The notes below the pieces were generated by a model. That model was not told the origin of the DNA and did no database searches. It was given only the letters and a program-made list of their open reading frames with translations. DNA of 34,813 nucleotides from Bacillota bacterium (lineage in GTDB: Bacteria; Bacillota; Clostridia; Tissierellales; Peptoniphilaceae). Both the position numbers and the translations under genes were made by a program. The stretch covers positions 3,656 through 38,468 of the forward strand of contig JAUNLQ010000012.1 of assembly GCA_030532225.1 (NCBI GenBank). The letters are read 5' to 3'. Every line of letters starts with the position of its first letter. Positions within the stretch are counted from its first letter, which is position 1. Positions 17,586 through 26,186 of this stretch are shown piece by piece.

Positions 17586-17621
17586 ATCCAGAATTTGATA
17601 AATCAAAAATACTGGATTTTT
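17586..17621 (+). terminator. Terminator A, near-identical to one downstream of the fic gene
   Basis: ATCCAG pairs with CTGGAT around a long AT-rich loop containing TTGATAAATCAA, itself an inverted repeat, followed by a T6 run. The same unit recurs at 18990-19027. Confidence 0.75.
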
Positions 17622-17722
17622 TCATTTATCTATTGTAAAATACAGGAGATAAGTTAAATATTTGCGTTTTTTTAATTTATCTAAAAGAATTTTGCCTAAA
17701 AAAATAGAAAAAGGTGATTTTT

Positions 17723-18955
17723 ATGAATTATTTATTTAAACTATATTACGCTGACAAGGAAGCCTATCTTAAAACATATGAGTCACGATTTAACTTTGAA
17801 ACCACACTAAAGACAAGACTATATATTAAGCCCTATCAAAGTGAAGAAAGTTTTCAACTTTACTATGTCTATAACAGAGAAACTGCTACTTATATAGATA
17901 TAGTGAAGAAAAATGATTTACGCTTAGAAGAATTGTCCAAGTCCTTGCCAGGAGTGGCCAAAGATGCTTTCTTATTAGACTTAATTTCCAGTGAATTACA
18001 AAGTACCAATAATCTAGAAGGGATAAAATCTGAAAAAAGTGCCATAATTGAAACTGCTAGAAATTTATTAGAGGCTAAGAAATTTTCAAAGGAGCGTTTT
18101 GAAAGTATGGTTAATTCCTATGTCTTGCTTATAGAAAAAGAAAAACTAAAACGTCCCGTTGACAGCAAGGATATTAGAACCATCTACGATAAAATTACCC
18201 AAGGAGAAATAGAGGATTGGGATTTGCCTGATGGCAAGTACTTTAGAAAAGAAGCTGTTTTTGTACAAAAAAGAAATTCTCTTAGCGGCCAAGCCATCCA
18301 CAAGGGAGTTCAAGGAGAAGACAATATTAATCAACACATAGCTGATCTATTAAGGTTTTTAGAGGAAGAAGACCTAGAACTCTTGCTTAAAGTTGCAATT
18401 AGTCATTACTATTTTGGATACATTCATCCCTTTTATGATGGCAATGGTCGAGTCAGCAGGTTTATTGCCAGCTTAATCTTGCGTGAAAACTACAATTACC
18501 TCACTGCTATGTCCTTGGCACGAGGCTCATGGATCAAAAAAAATTCCTATTACAAAGCCTTTGACAAAACAAATTCTGCTATTAACAGAGGCGAACTAAA
18601 TTACTTTGTAGATGAGTTTTTGAAAATAATCATCGAAGGCCAAGAAGATATAATAAACAACCTAAGTGATAAGGTTGAAAAACTAAAAAAGGCCTATGAC
18701 TGTATAGAAAAAGAAACTAAACTATTAAATACTGAACTAAAACGTGTAATCATGTTTTTATTATTCCAAAACTACTATTTTGATCTAAACCAGGGCTTGG
18801 AAAGAACCAAAATAATAGATCTGGCCAAGGAAAAATTTAGTGTTAATGGAATAAAAAATGAATTAGTAGAATTACAAGAAGCTGGCCTAATAAAAGTTAT
18901 AAAAAAACACCCCCTAATCTATATTATAGAAGAAAAGTTCCTAAGAGATTTATAG
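17723..18955 (+). CDS. Fic family protein (AMP transferase) with N-terminal inhibitory motif
   Basis: A protein of 410 residues. The core motif HPFYDGNGR starts at His235, so the catalytic histidine and ATP-binding loop are intact; such enzymes transfer AMP to target-protein hydroxyls. The inhibitory-helix motif (S/T)xxxE(G/N) is seen as Thr95-Glu99-Gly100 (STNNLEG), which makes it a class II, self-inhibited Fic. The C-terminal 100 residues look like a winged-helix domain (KIIDLAKEKFSVNGIKNELV). ATG 17723 is chosen; AAGGTG lies six bases upstream. It has no antitoxin partner and sits alone between duplicated terminators, suggesting a self-contained cassette. Confidence 0.9.
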   Translation: MNYLFKLYYADKEAYLKTYESRFNFETTLKTRLYIKPYQSEESFQLYYVYNRETATYIDIVKKNDLRLEELSKSLPGVAKDAFLLDLISSELQSTNNLEGIKSEKSAIIETARNLLEAKKFSKERFESMVNSYVLLIEKEKLKRPVDSKDIRTIYDKITQGEIEDWDLPDGKYFRKEAVFVQKRNSLSGQAIHKGVQGEDNINQHIADLLRFLEEEDLELLLKVAISHYYFGYIHPFYDGNGRVSRFIASLILRENYNYLTAMSLARGSWIKKNSYYKAFDKTNSAINRGELNYFVDEFLKIIIEGQEDIINNLSDKVEKLKKAYDCIEKETKLLNTELKRVIMFLLFQNYYFDLNQGLERTKIIDLAKEKFSVNGIKNELVELQEAGLIKVIKKHPLIYIIEEKFLRDL

Positions 18956-18989
18956 CTTATGGCTTTAAATCTTACTTGAAGCCCAAAAA

Positions 18990-19027
18990 GTCCAGAGAAT
19001 TTGATAAATCAAAAATACTGGATTTTT
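18990..19027 (+). terminator. Terminator B, copy of terminator A
   Basis: GTCCAG...CTGGAT stem with the same GAATTTGATAAATCAAAAAT loop (20 bases) and T6 tail as 17586-17621. It ends the fic transcript. Confidence 0.75.
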
Positions 19028-19097
19028 TATTTTTATAGACCAAAAAATAGATGCTAGCTAGAAAAACAGCTGGCATCTATTTTATATTTTGTCCCAT

Positions 19098-20051
19098 TTA
19101 GAAATTAATTACACTAACATTATACTCATCTAGCTTCACATCATAATATATAAGCACATCCTTGCCATCATCATTTCGAGCCTTAATAAAAACCTTAATG
19201 AGTTCCATATCTTCCTTGTTTTCCTCAGAAAAAGTTTTGAACTTTGGAGAAATTTCTCCTGGCAGGACAGTATCATAAGTGGTAAAATAGGCTTTTTCAT
19301 TCTTATTTTTCATATGAAAAGTGAGTTCAAAGCCAGTAATAGGATAGGCGCTGTTGTTAGTAAAAGTAACAAAACCATAAACATAGCCCAAAGAATCAGG
19401 CTCCTCAATTTCCAAAGAATAAGGAAGCTGATCAACAGTCACAAGAGGACTATCCTCCTTAGAATCACCTTCATCTTCAAGCTTATCAAGGTCCTTGGAA
19501 CTGCCCTCTTCAATAAGCTGCCCAGTTTCATTATTAATAAACTTAACAATAATCTCAGCATTATTATCACCATTATAGTAATTATAAAGCATACCTTTAG
19601 AATAAAATAAAAGTGCGTTCATAAATTCCAAGCCACCATACTTTTCAGGATCAACATAAATATTAAAAACCTTATAGTCGTCAAGACTTTCAATATCAAC
19701 TATAGAATTTTCCTTATTTTCAATTAATTTATTGCTAGTTTCTTCAATGGAATTTTGGATTGACTCCATTAGCTCTTGGTGCTTTTCCTTAGAAACAGAC
19801 ATGCTAATAGTGCCATCATTGTTGTCAATAATTTTTTCAATGTCCTCAGACTTACTAGCCTCTGCCAAAGTATCCTCTAAAGGCACACCCTCAACTTGGA
19901 TAAGGTCTTTTGGAATGGTAATATCAACATAAAGAGGAGACCTATCAAGCTCCAAAGCCAGCTGGTCATTAGCATTATTATCTTCATCCTTATTTGTCCT
20001 TACACAGCCAACTAACATTAAGGCAGCTAGCAGCAAAAATATCTTTCTCAT
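19098..20051 (-). CDS. Putative lipoprotein of unknown function
   Basis: A protein of 317 residues with a short signal peptide and lipobox LVGC (Cys16), so it should be lipid-anchored outside the membrane. Residues 17-30 are a polar linker rich in Asn and Asp. An acidic stretch (DKLEDEGDSKED) near residue 205 separates an N-terminal helical domain from a C-terminal beta-rich region (YVYGFVTFTNNSAYPITGFELTF is cut here to YVYGFVTFTNNSAYPITG) that looks immunoglobulin-like. I do not recognise the family. A good GGAGGAAG lies before the ATG at 20051. It stands alone between plus-strand genes. Confidence 0.8.
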   Translation of the reverse strand: MRKIFLLLAALMLVGCVRTNKDEDNNANDQLALELDRSPLYVDITIPKDLIQVEGVPLEDTLAEASKSEDIEKIIDNNDGTISMSVSKEKHQELMESIQNSIEETSNKLIENKENSIVDIESLDDYKVFNIYVDPEKYGGLEFMNALLFYSKGMLYNYYNGDNNAEIIVKFINNETGQLIEEGSSKDLDKLEDEGDSKEDSPLVTVDQLPYSLEIEEPDSLGYVYGFVTFTNNSAYPITGFELTFHMKNKNEKAYFTTYDTVLPGEISPKFKTFSEENKEDMELIKVFIKARNDDGKDVLIYYDVKLDEYNVSVINF

Positions 20052-20213
20052 AACTTCCTCCTAGGAATTTTTCAAAGACTGGCTTTAATAAATCAATCTA
20101 ATAATATAATAGACAAAAAACCAAAGAAAAACAATGGACAAAAAAGCCCACAAACTTTTTAAAGCTAGAAAAATAAGCTATAATAAAAGAAAAGACCAGG
20201 GAAGGAAGAAGAA

Positions 20214-21488
20214 ATGGAAAGTAGAATTAGAGATCTAAGCCATGACGGCAGAGGCATAGGAACCATAGACGGGAAGACAGTATTTGTCCAAGGAGCCTAT
20301 CCAGGAGAGCTAGTCCAAGTTGCAATAAACAAAGAAAAGAAAAACTACCTAGAAGCCAAAGCCATAAAAATTCTTCAGCCATCTCCAGACAGAATAGAAT
20401 CAATCTGCCCAGACTTCTACCATTGTAACAGCTGCCAGTACTGCGACTATAGCTACCAAGCCCAAGTCCAGTCCAAAAGAAAAAGACTTCAAGCCAACCT
20501 AAAAAAATTCGCAAAGCTAGAAATATCAGACATAAAAGTTCAGCCAATGGCAGACTATAACAACTACAGAAACCATATACAACTAAGGATAAAAGACGGA
20601 ACCATAGGCTATGTAGACAAGGAAAACTTCTCAGTCTTCAAACCTTCAAACTGCCTAATTTGGCCAGAAAAAACAGGCCAGCTAATAGAAAGCTTAGAAA
20701 AACTTCCAGACCTAAAAAAAATTAACCTTCTTGGCCTAAGAGAAAATTACAAGAAAGACCTAATGCTAATTTTGGTAACAAAAAGCCAGGTCAGTTTGGA
20801 CTTGCAGCCAATAATCCAGGACCTACAAGACCTTGGAGTCAGCCACATATACCAAAACATAAACCCAAGGCCAGCCTTCCACTATGGCCATAAGTCCATC
20901 TTGCTATACGGCCAAGGGGCCTTTGAAGAAGAAATTCTTGGAAACAAATTTATCCTGTCGCCAACATCCTTCTTCCAAGTAAACAGAAAACAGGCTGAAA
21001 ACCTATATAAAAAAGCCATAGCAAACTTGGACCTAAAAAAAGACGACCAGGTCCTAGAACTGTACTCAGGCATAGGAACCATCTCAGTTCCCCTAGCCCA
21101 GGCTGCAAAAACTGTCCTAGGAATAGAATATGGCAAAGAAGCAGTGAAAGATGCCAAGAAAAACGCCCAGCTAAATGGCCTTAAAAATATGGATTTTAAA
21201 GCAGGCAAGGTAGAAAATCTCCTAGACCAAATACCAAAAGACTTTAACAAGGTCCTCCTAGACCCACCAAGGGCAGGAGCAGACAAAAAAGTTTTAGAAA
21301 AAATCTTAGACCTAGGACCAGAAAAAATATCCTACGTATCCTGTGATCCAGCAACCCTGGCTAGAGATCTGGGGATCCTTCTTGCAAGTGGAAAATATAG
21401 CTTAGAAAAGGTAGAAATTGTAGATATGTTTCCTTTGACCAGCCATTTGGAATCTGTGGTCTTGTTAGAGAGCGAAAAGACTGTTTAA
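20214..21488 (+). CDS. rlmD: 23S rRNA (uracil-C5)-methyltransferase, RlmD/RumA type
   Basis: A protein of 424 residues. An N-terminal TRAM domain (residues 1-52) is followed by an iron-sulfur motif with Cys65, Cys71, Cys74 and Cys147. The SAM-binding motif VLELYSGIGTIS and the LLDPPRAGADKKVLE motif are intact. The catalytic nucleophile is Cys377 (YVSCDP) and the general base Glu413 (HLESV). These enzymes methylate uridines in 23S rRNA (U1939, or U747 in RlmC/RlmCD); the exact site in this organism is not determined, so the symbol is approximate. The start ATG follows GAAGGAAGAAG. Confidence 0.9.
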   Translation: MESRIRDLSHDGRGIGTIDGKTVFVQGAYPGELVQVAINKEKKNYLEAKAIKILQPSPDRIESICPDFYHCNSCQYCDYSYQAQVQSKRKRLQANLKKFAKLEISDIKVQPMADYNNYRNHIQLRIKDGTIGYVDKENFSVFKPSNCLIWPEKTGQLIESLEKLPDLKKINLLGLRENYKKDLMLILVTKSQVSLDLQPIIQDLQDLGVSHIYQNINPRPAFHYGHKSILLYGQGAFEEEILGNKFILSPTSFFQVNRKQAENLYKKAIANLDLKKDDQVLELYSGIGTISVPLAQAAKTVLGIEYGKEAVKDAKKNAQLNGLKNMDFKAGKVENLLDQIPKDFNKVLLDPPRAGADKKVLEKILDLGPEKISYVSCDPATLARDLGILLASGKYSLEKVEIVDMFPLTSHLESVVLLESEKTV

Positions 21489-21530
21489 TAAACTGATAAC
21501 CTTAACTCTATAAAAACTAACACATCACAT

Positions 21531-21610
21531 TTTTGTAGAGTTGAGCAGAGTTGATCAAAGTAGAGCAAAGTTGAGTAGAGAATAGAAAAGTTGAGCAGAG
21601 TTGAGCAATT
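21531..21610 (+). repeat. Decamer minisatellite
   Basis: About eight imperfect head-to-tail copies of the decamer TTGAGCAGAG (best copies 21541-21550, 21591-21600, 21601-21610). The unit length equals about one helical turn. It fills the gap between rlmD and the broken acetyltransferase gene. Confidence 0.75.
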
Positions 21611-21631
21611 AAGACCAAGGAGAGATAGATT

Positions 21632-22209
21632 GTGGAGGAAGATAAATTGAACAGATTAGACCTATATATTCCAAAAATAGAAGACTTATATTTTTATCAA
21701 AAGGTCTTGGCAGATCCAGAAACAATGGCTTACAACGCACCATGGTTTCCGCCAGATGGCTGCATAGACTTTCCTGAAGACCAATGGGAAAATTGGTACC
21801 ACCAGTGGGTTAACCAAGAACCAAGGAGTTTTCTTGCTTATCTACGACTGAAAAAAGATGGGTCCTTTGTTGGCTATGTAAACCATTACTATAATGGGAA
21901 AAAAATTGGTGGGATATGGGAATTGTAATACTTGCCAGTGAGCGTGGAAAAGCTTATGGCAAAGAAGGACTTGAACTCCTAGCAGACCGAGCATTTAAGG
22001 GCCATGGAATTACTAGACTTCATAACTCCTTTGAAAAAACAAGAAAGGCAGCCTATGAGATTCACAAAGCAGTTGGCTTTAAAGATATGGAAACAGAAGA
22101 CCAAGACTTTTATCACTTGATACTAACAAAAGCAGACTATTTCCCAAACAACTTAGATCGAGACAGTAGGTCAACGAAGAAAAATCTAAGAAAAAACTTT
22201 AAAAATTGA
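21632..22209 (+). pseudogene. GNAT N-acetyltransferase, frameshifted
   Basis: Two overlapping frames together make one GNAT protein. The first (21632-21928, GTG start after AAGGAGAG) covers the N-terminal half to GGIWEL and stop. The second (from 21916) continues with MGIVILASERGKAYGKEGLELL, the acetyl-CoA pyrophosphate-loop region (RGKAYGKEG), and KAVGFKDMETEDQDFYHLIL. A homologue would read IWEMGIVI across the junction. A 7-base deletion between TGGGAA repeats would explain the shift (inference). The end (KKNLRKNFKN) runs into a repeat. Probably inactive unless the shift is a sequencing error. Confidence 0.8.
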
Positions 22210-22282
22210 AAAACCACCAAATACCCGAATAGAAATCCAACAAACACCCGAATAAAAAACCTACAAATACCCGAACGAATAA
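22197..22282 (+). repeat. Three 23-bp direct repeats preceded by a 16-bp repeat
   Basis: Units start at 22214, 22237 and 22260, exactly 23 bp apart, with core ACAAATACCCGAA (first copy CCAAATACCCGAA). The preceding 16-mer CTTTAAAAATTGAAAA (22197-22212) recurs at 23388-23403. There are no unique spacers, so it is not a CRISPR array. Confidence 0.8.
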
Positions 22283-22321
22283 TAAAATCAACTTAAATTT
22301 TAGCCATAGGAGAAAGATATT

Positions 22322-22891
22322 ATGAAAAAAACTGCCCTACTAATCTATGATTCCTTCTGCAATTTTGAAATAAGTGTAGCCCTTGAAATTTTGGCCCTTA
22401 AAAACAAGGAGATTGTTGTATTTGCCAAAAGCAAAGAAGCTATAAAAAGTGAGGAAGGACTGAAAATCTTAGCTGAGAAAACTATATTTGACTTAGACCT
22501 TAATGAATATGATAGTTTATTACTTCCAGGTGCAGTAGATATTGAATCTGCTGTAGAAGACCCACAAATAATAGAATTTGTAAAAAAATTTGAAGATAAA
22601 GTAATAGGCGCCATATCAATTGCCCCTATTTTGTTAGTCAAGGCTGGCCTTCTTAGAGGCAAGGCCTTTATGGCAGGTGTAAACAAAGCAGATTTGTTAG
22701 AAGAAGGCTTTCTAGAAGAAGACCTAGTCCAAATGCAAGACTGGGAGGCTTGTATAAACAATCCAGAAAAAGAAGCCTTCATAGTAAGTGGAAAAATTAT
22801 AACATCTGTAGCCTATAACTTCGTTGAATTTGGTCTACAATTTGCCAAAATGTTAGGCTTAGAAATTTCTCCAAAAAGCTTTGGAAAATAA
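22322..22891 (+). CDS. DJ-1/PfpI family protein lacking the nucleophile cysteine
   Basis: A protein of 189 residues, DJ-1/ThiJ/PfpI fold. The conserved acid Glu16 (CNFEIS) and the LLLPGA strand are present. At the nucleophile elbow the normal AICxxP is AISIAP, with Ser99 where the reactive cysteine belongs. Glyoxalase, deglycase or protease activity of the cysteine type is therefore not supported. Some family members without cysteine are sensors or structural. AGGAG (22308-22312) precedes ATG 22322. It sits between the 23-bp repeats and a transposase remnant. Confidence 0.85.
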   Translation: MKKTALLIYDSFCNFEISVALEILALKNKEIVVFAKSKEAIKSEEGLKILAEKTIFDLDLNEYDSLLLPGAVDIESAVEDPQIIEFVKKFEDKVIGAISIAPILLVKAGLLRGKAFMAGVNKADLLEEGFLEEDLVQMQDWEACINNPEKEAFIVSGKIITSVAYNFVEFGLQFAKMLGLEISPKSFGK

Positions 22892-22928
22892 GACAAGGAA
22901 ATATACTTAGTATAATAAGGATGGATTT

Positions 22929-23393
22929 ATGATTAGGGACAATGAATTTTATAAAAACATATTAAATATTAAAGACGACAACATCTTTTTTGATGATAAC
23001 TGCTACAAAATGGACAAGTACAAGGGTTTGGATAGCCATTTTATAGAGGCTACATTAAGCTATGACCCAGAAATTTGTCCCCTTTGTGGTAAGGAAAATA
23101 TTTCCAATTCAATAGTAAAAAACGGTTTTAAGCCTACAAAAATTAGGCTTTTACCAATTTCAAATGCACCAGCTTTTTTAATTTTAAAGAAGCAAAGATT
23201 TTTGTGTAGACAGTGTGGCGCCTCTTTTATGGCCCAGACTTCATATATTGAACCCTTTGTTAGCATATCTAAAGATCTTAAAGAAGCTATTTTGAAAGAC
23301 GTAAAAAATAACATATCCCTTAGCAATATTGCCAGGACCTACTTTGTCTCTATTACTACTGTCATAAGAATAAGCAGGGAAGCAGACCTTTAA
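22929..23393 (+). pseudogene. ISL3-family transposase, N-terminal remnant
   Basis: A fragment of 154 residues. It shows the zinc-finger region typical of ISL3 transposases (CPLCGK and, later, CRQCGASF) and the following helix-turn-helix (NNISLSNIARTYFVSITTVIRISR). A full transposase has about 400-450 residues with a DDE domain; here the frame stops directly after the helix-turn-helix and runs into the 16-bp repeat. No complete element or terminal inverted repeats are seen. Confidence 0.85.
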
Positions 23394-23427
23394 AAATTGA
23401 AAATCCCACAAATACCCCAACAAAATA
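23388..23427 (+). repeat. Second copy of the 16-bp plus 23-bp repeat
   Basis: CTTTAAAAATTGAAAA (23388-23403), identical to 22197-22212, followed by a degenerate 23-mer with core ACAAATACCCCAA (23408-23420). The two copies bracket the DJ-1 gene and the ISL3 remnant. Confidence 0.7.
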
Positions 23428-23428
23428 A

Positions 23429-23468
23429 GTGGACCATTTTTCGACTATAATATGCCGATTTGTGGACC
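23429..23468 (+). mobile_element. Possible remnant of an IS21-like element end
   Basis: GTGGACC occurs at 23429-23435 and 23462-23468, 33 bp apart, in a context resembling the multiple terminal repeats of IS21-family elements. No istA or istB gene remains. The assignment is tentative. The rest of 23469-23664 holds nothing I can name. Confidence 0.25.
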
Positions 23469-23664
23469 GCTTTTAGATTATCATTTACACAAACTACAAG
23501 AATAAAATATCGTGTATGTATTCGGTATGACATCATTAAATAAGACATAATATTTGCACCAAAATATAGAAGAAAAGAAATTTATGGAGAAAAAAGATTA
23601 AGACAATAAGACGGAAGCATAGAACTAAGGTTATTATAAAAATTAATCGAAGGGCGGTTTAAAT

Positions 23665-25833
23665 ATGAGAATAGATTTAGAAGGTGTTAACATTTTTAAA
23701 GAAAATAGTGTAGATTTAGATAAAAAAGTTTGTTTTATCTTTGGAAACAATGGGACAGGCAAGAGTACATTATCTAATCACTTAAAGGAAAGTTTGACTA
23801 ATTATGATGTGAGACTATTTCAAGGTTTTAAAAGTGTAGTAAATAATAATGATGAGTTAAATGCAGTAGTTTTAGGTGAACAAAATGTCGATATTGATAG
23901 GCAGCTAAAAGAAATAGATATAGAAATAGAAAGAATTAATAGGGATAAGATAGAGAAAACAAGGCTAATTGATCCTCAATATTCAGATGAGGAGAATATT
24001 TATCACAAAAAGCAAAAGAGTCAACAAGAGTTTGAAAGTTTTAGTAATAAAATTGAAAAATTTTATTCACAAGAAGCAGCAAGAATAAAAAAATATGATC
24101 CTAGAATCGCAAAAACGAGTTATGACAAAAATTGTTTTATACATGATATTGAATTTGCGAGATTATTATCAGAAGATGATGAAAAAGAATCAAAAAATTT
24201 AATAATGTCAGGAGAAAAAAATGCGCCTTGCATCAATTTTCCTAAAATTGATGCAAGAAAGGAACTGGATATAGTAAACAATCTTCTAGTGAAAACTGTT
24301 GAAGAACCAATTGAAATACCACGCTTAAAAGGCAATGAAGACAAAAGAGAATTTGCAAAAAAAGGATTACAAATTCATAAAGCGGGAGATAAATGTAGTT
24401 TTTGTGGCAATGAAATTATGCAAGAAACCTTCTTTCAGTTAGAAAAATATTTTTCTGCTGAAGAAATAGCAAAATTAGAAAATGAACTTAAAAATAAAGT
24501 TGAATATTTATTAAGACTTAAAGAAGAAATTGAAAAAGTTGAAATGAGTATAGAAAATTTTTATTCATCAAATTTTGAAGAATTTGGAAGAATAGAAAAA
24601 GAATTTCAGGATACAAAAAAAGAGTTATTAAAATTTTTGAATACATTAATAGACCATATTTCGAACAAACAAAAGAAATTATTTTCAAAAGCTGAAGAAA
24701 TAGAAATCAATATACCTAATAACTTTAAAAAAGTAAAAGAAGATTATGATAATTTATGTAAATTAAATAATTCAAGTGACTTGGCGCTAAAAAAATTAAA
24801 AGCAAAAGAAAAACTTAGATTTCATGAGGTGAAAAAAAGTCTATCAGAATATAATTATTCTGAAAAACTAAACGAACTAGAGAAACGCAAAAATCTTTAT
24901 GATGAATTAAAATTAAAATATGATTCAGTTGAGGATGAAATAAAAAAACTACAGGAAAAGATAGATTTGCTTAATGTTGAAAAACTGGAGTTAAAAGTGA
25001 AGAGTAAAAATGAAGAAAAATTAGCAACTGAGGTAAATAAGCTCTTAGGCTTATATGTTAATTTCAATCTAGTTTATTTTAAACATGAACAATTTGGCTA
25101 TTACAGAGTAGAGAGTAAAATAAATAAAGAGATTAGAGACGTAAAACACCTATCTAAGGGTGAAAAGAACATCATAGCATTTCTCTATTTTATAAAAAAA
25201 TTAGAAGAAGTTGCTGATGAAAAAACAAACAAGAAAAAAATCATAGTGTTTGATGATCCAATGACATCGAATGATAATAACATGCAGTATGTCATGATTG
25301 AAGAATTACAGAGCCTAATTAATAGGACTCAAAATGATGAAAATATAGAAAAGCTGATAATTATGACTCATAATCACCATTTTTACTTAAATTTAACCAG
25401 ATATCTTAAAGATCGATATAACAAGTATAAATTTTTGCGTTTTAATTCAGACGGAAATAGAACAAAAATAAGAGAAATAAAGAATTCTGATGAAGATTTT
25501 AAATCTAATTATGATGCACTTTGGCAAGATTTGAAATTTGTGTATGAATCAGAAGGTGTTCGACCTGGATTACTATGCAATATAGCAAGAAGAATTATTG
25601 ATACATTTACAAAATTTAATTCGATTTCAAAAACAAAATTCTATAAAAATACAAAGGGAGCCAAAAAGTTATTTGACGTAAATTCACATGAAATTGAAGA
25701 TTTTGATGCTGATTTAACAGGAGTAAGTAAAAAAAAGATAATAAAAATTCTTCAGCACTGCTTTGAAAAGAACAACGGCAGTGAACATTTTAAAAAATAT
25801 TTTCCAATAGAAATAGATGAAATGCACGAATGA
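23665..25833 (+). CDS. AAA_13-type ATPase, RloC/PrrC-like; candidate phage-defence nuclease
   Basis: A protein of 722 residues. An ABC/SMC-type ATPase is split by a long coiled coil: Walker A GNNGTGKST (27-35), signature LSKGEKN (from 496), Walker B IIVFDDP (Asp530/Asp531). Between them lies coiled coil with CSFCGN (Cys244, Cys247), the zinc-hook-like feature of RloC and of the AAA_13 group. Residues 620-722 form a C-terminal domain (RPGLLCNIARRIID) where anticodon nucleases carry an RxxxE...H triad; here Arg642/Asp646 could correspond, unproven. RloC and PrrC cleave tRNA on phage attack. It is more AT-rich than the flanking core genes, suggesting transfer. No restriction-modification genes are adjacent. 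Confidence 0.75.
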   Translation: MRIDLEGVNIFKENSVDLDKKVCFIFGNNGTGKSTLSNHLKESLTNYDVRLFQGFKSVVNNNDELNAVVLGEQNVDIDRQLKEIDIEIERINRDKIEKTRLIDPQYSDEENIYHKKQKSQQEFESFSNKIEKFYSQEAARIKKYDPRIAKTSYDKNCFIHDIEFARLLSEDDEKESKNLIMSGEKNAPCINFPKIDARKELDIVNNLLVKTVEEPIEIPRLKGNEDKREFAKKGLQIHKAGDKCSFCGNEIMQETFFQLEKYFSAEEIAKLENELKNKVEYLLRLKEEIEKVEMSIENFYSSNFEEFGRIEKEFQDTKKELLKFLNTLIDHISNKQKKLFSKAEEIEINIPNNFKKVKEDYDNLCKLNNSSDLALKKLKAKEKLRFHEVKKSLSEYNYSEKLNELEKRKNLYDELKLKYDSVEDEIKKLQEKIDLLNVEKLELKVKSKNEEKLATEVNKLLGLYVNFNLVYFKHEQFGYYRVESKINKEIRDVKHLSKGEKNIIAFLYFIKKLEEVADEKTNKKKIIVFDDPMTSNDNNMQYVMIEELQSLINRTQNDENIEKLIIMTHNHHFYLNLTRYLKDRYNKYKFLRFNSDGNRTKIREIKNSDEDFKSNYDALWQDLKFVYESEGVRPGLLCNIARRIIDTFTKFNSISKTKFYKNTKGAKKLFDVNSHEIEDFDADLTGVSKKKIIKILQHCFEKNNGSEHFKKYFPIEIDEMHE

Positions 25834-25972
25834 GATTTGACGAAATTTCATCTCTATATTAGCTCTAATATAAAGTGTGGTTTTAAATCTCAAAAGTAAA
25901 CCAAAAACATAAAAAAAGAATATAAAAATTAATTTTATTTGCCAACGACGAAGCTAAAAAACAAAAAATAAA

Positions 25973-26014
25973 AAAATGGCTTATCTTATGTTTTTACATT
26001 AAGATTAGCCATTT
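25973..26014 (-). terminator. Terminator of the tRNA-Ala transcript
   Basis: Long stem AAATGGCTTATCTTATGT (25974-25991) with ACATTAAGATTAGCCATTT (25996-26014) and one bulge. On the minus strand a T run follows. Confidence 0.85.
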
Positions 26015-26018
26015 CCCT

Positions 26019-26094
26019 TGGTGGAGATAAGGAGGCTCGAACTCCTGACCTCTTGGCTGCCAGCCAAGCGCTCTCCCAACTGAGCCATACCCCC
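26019..26094 (-). tRNA. tRNA-Ala (anticodon GGC)
   Basis: A 76-nt cloverleaf on the minus strand. The acceptor stem GGGGGTA/TATCTCC contains the G3-U70 pair that identifies alanine tRNA. D arm GCTCAGTTGGGAGAGC; anticodon stem CTTGG/CCAAG with loop CTGGCAG, giving anticodon GGC; T arm with GTTCGAGC. CCA is encoded (plus-strand TGG at 26019-26021). Confidence 0.97.
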
Positions 26095-26104
26095 ATTAGT
26101 ATTT

Positions 26105-26133
26105 ATTTTAGTTTACTGTTCCCACTTTGTCAA
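26105..26133 (-). promoter_or_regulatory. Promoter of tRNA-Ala
   Basis: Minus strand: TTGACA (plus 26128-26133), a 17-base spacer, TAAAAT (plus 26105-26110), starting a few bases before the mature tRNA. Confidence 0.85.
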
Positions 26134-26135
26134 GG

Positions 26136-26167
26136 AAAAAAGCAAGACTATTTTTCTAGTCTTGCTT
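26136..26167 (-). terminator. Terminator of the split permease operon
   Basis: AAGCAAGACTA (26140-26150) pairs with TAGTCTTGCTT (26157-26167); on the minus strand a T run follows (plus A run 26136-26141). Confidence 0.9.
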
Positions 26168-26186
26168 GGGGGTATTGGGTCCTTTT

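Noticed and set aside
20227..20547. Minus-strand reading frame of 106 codons, and another at 20882-21286
   Set aside because: Both are antisense shadows of the clearly coding rlmD gene.
22214..22282. CRISPR array
   Set aside because: The 23-bp units abut directly with no unique spacers and there are no cas genes.
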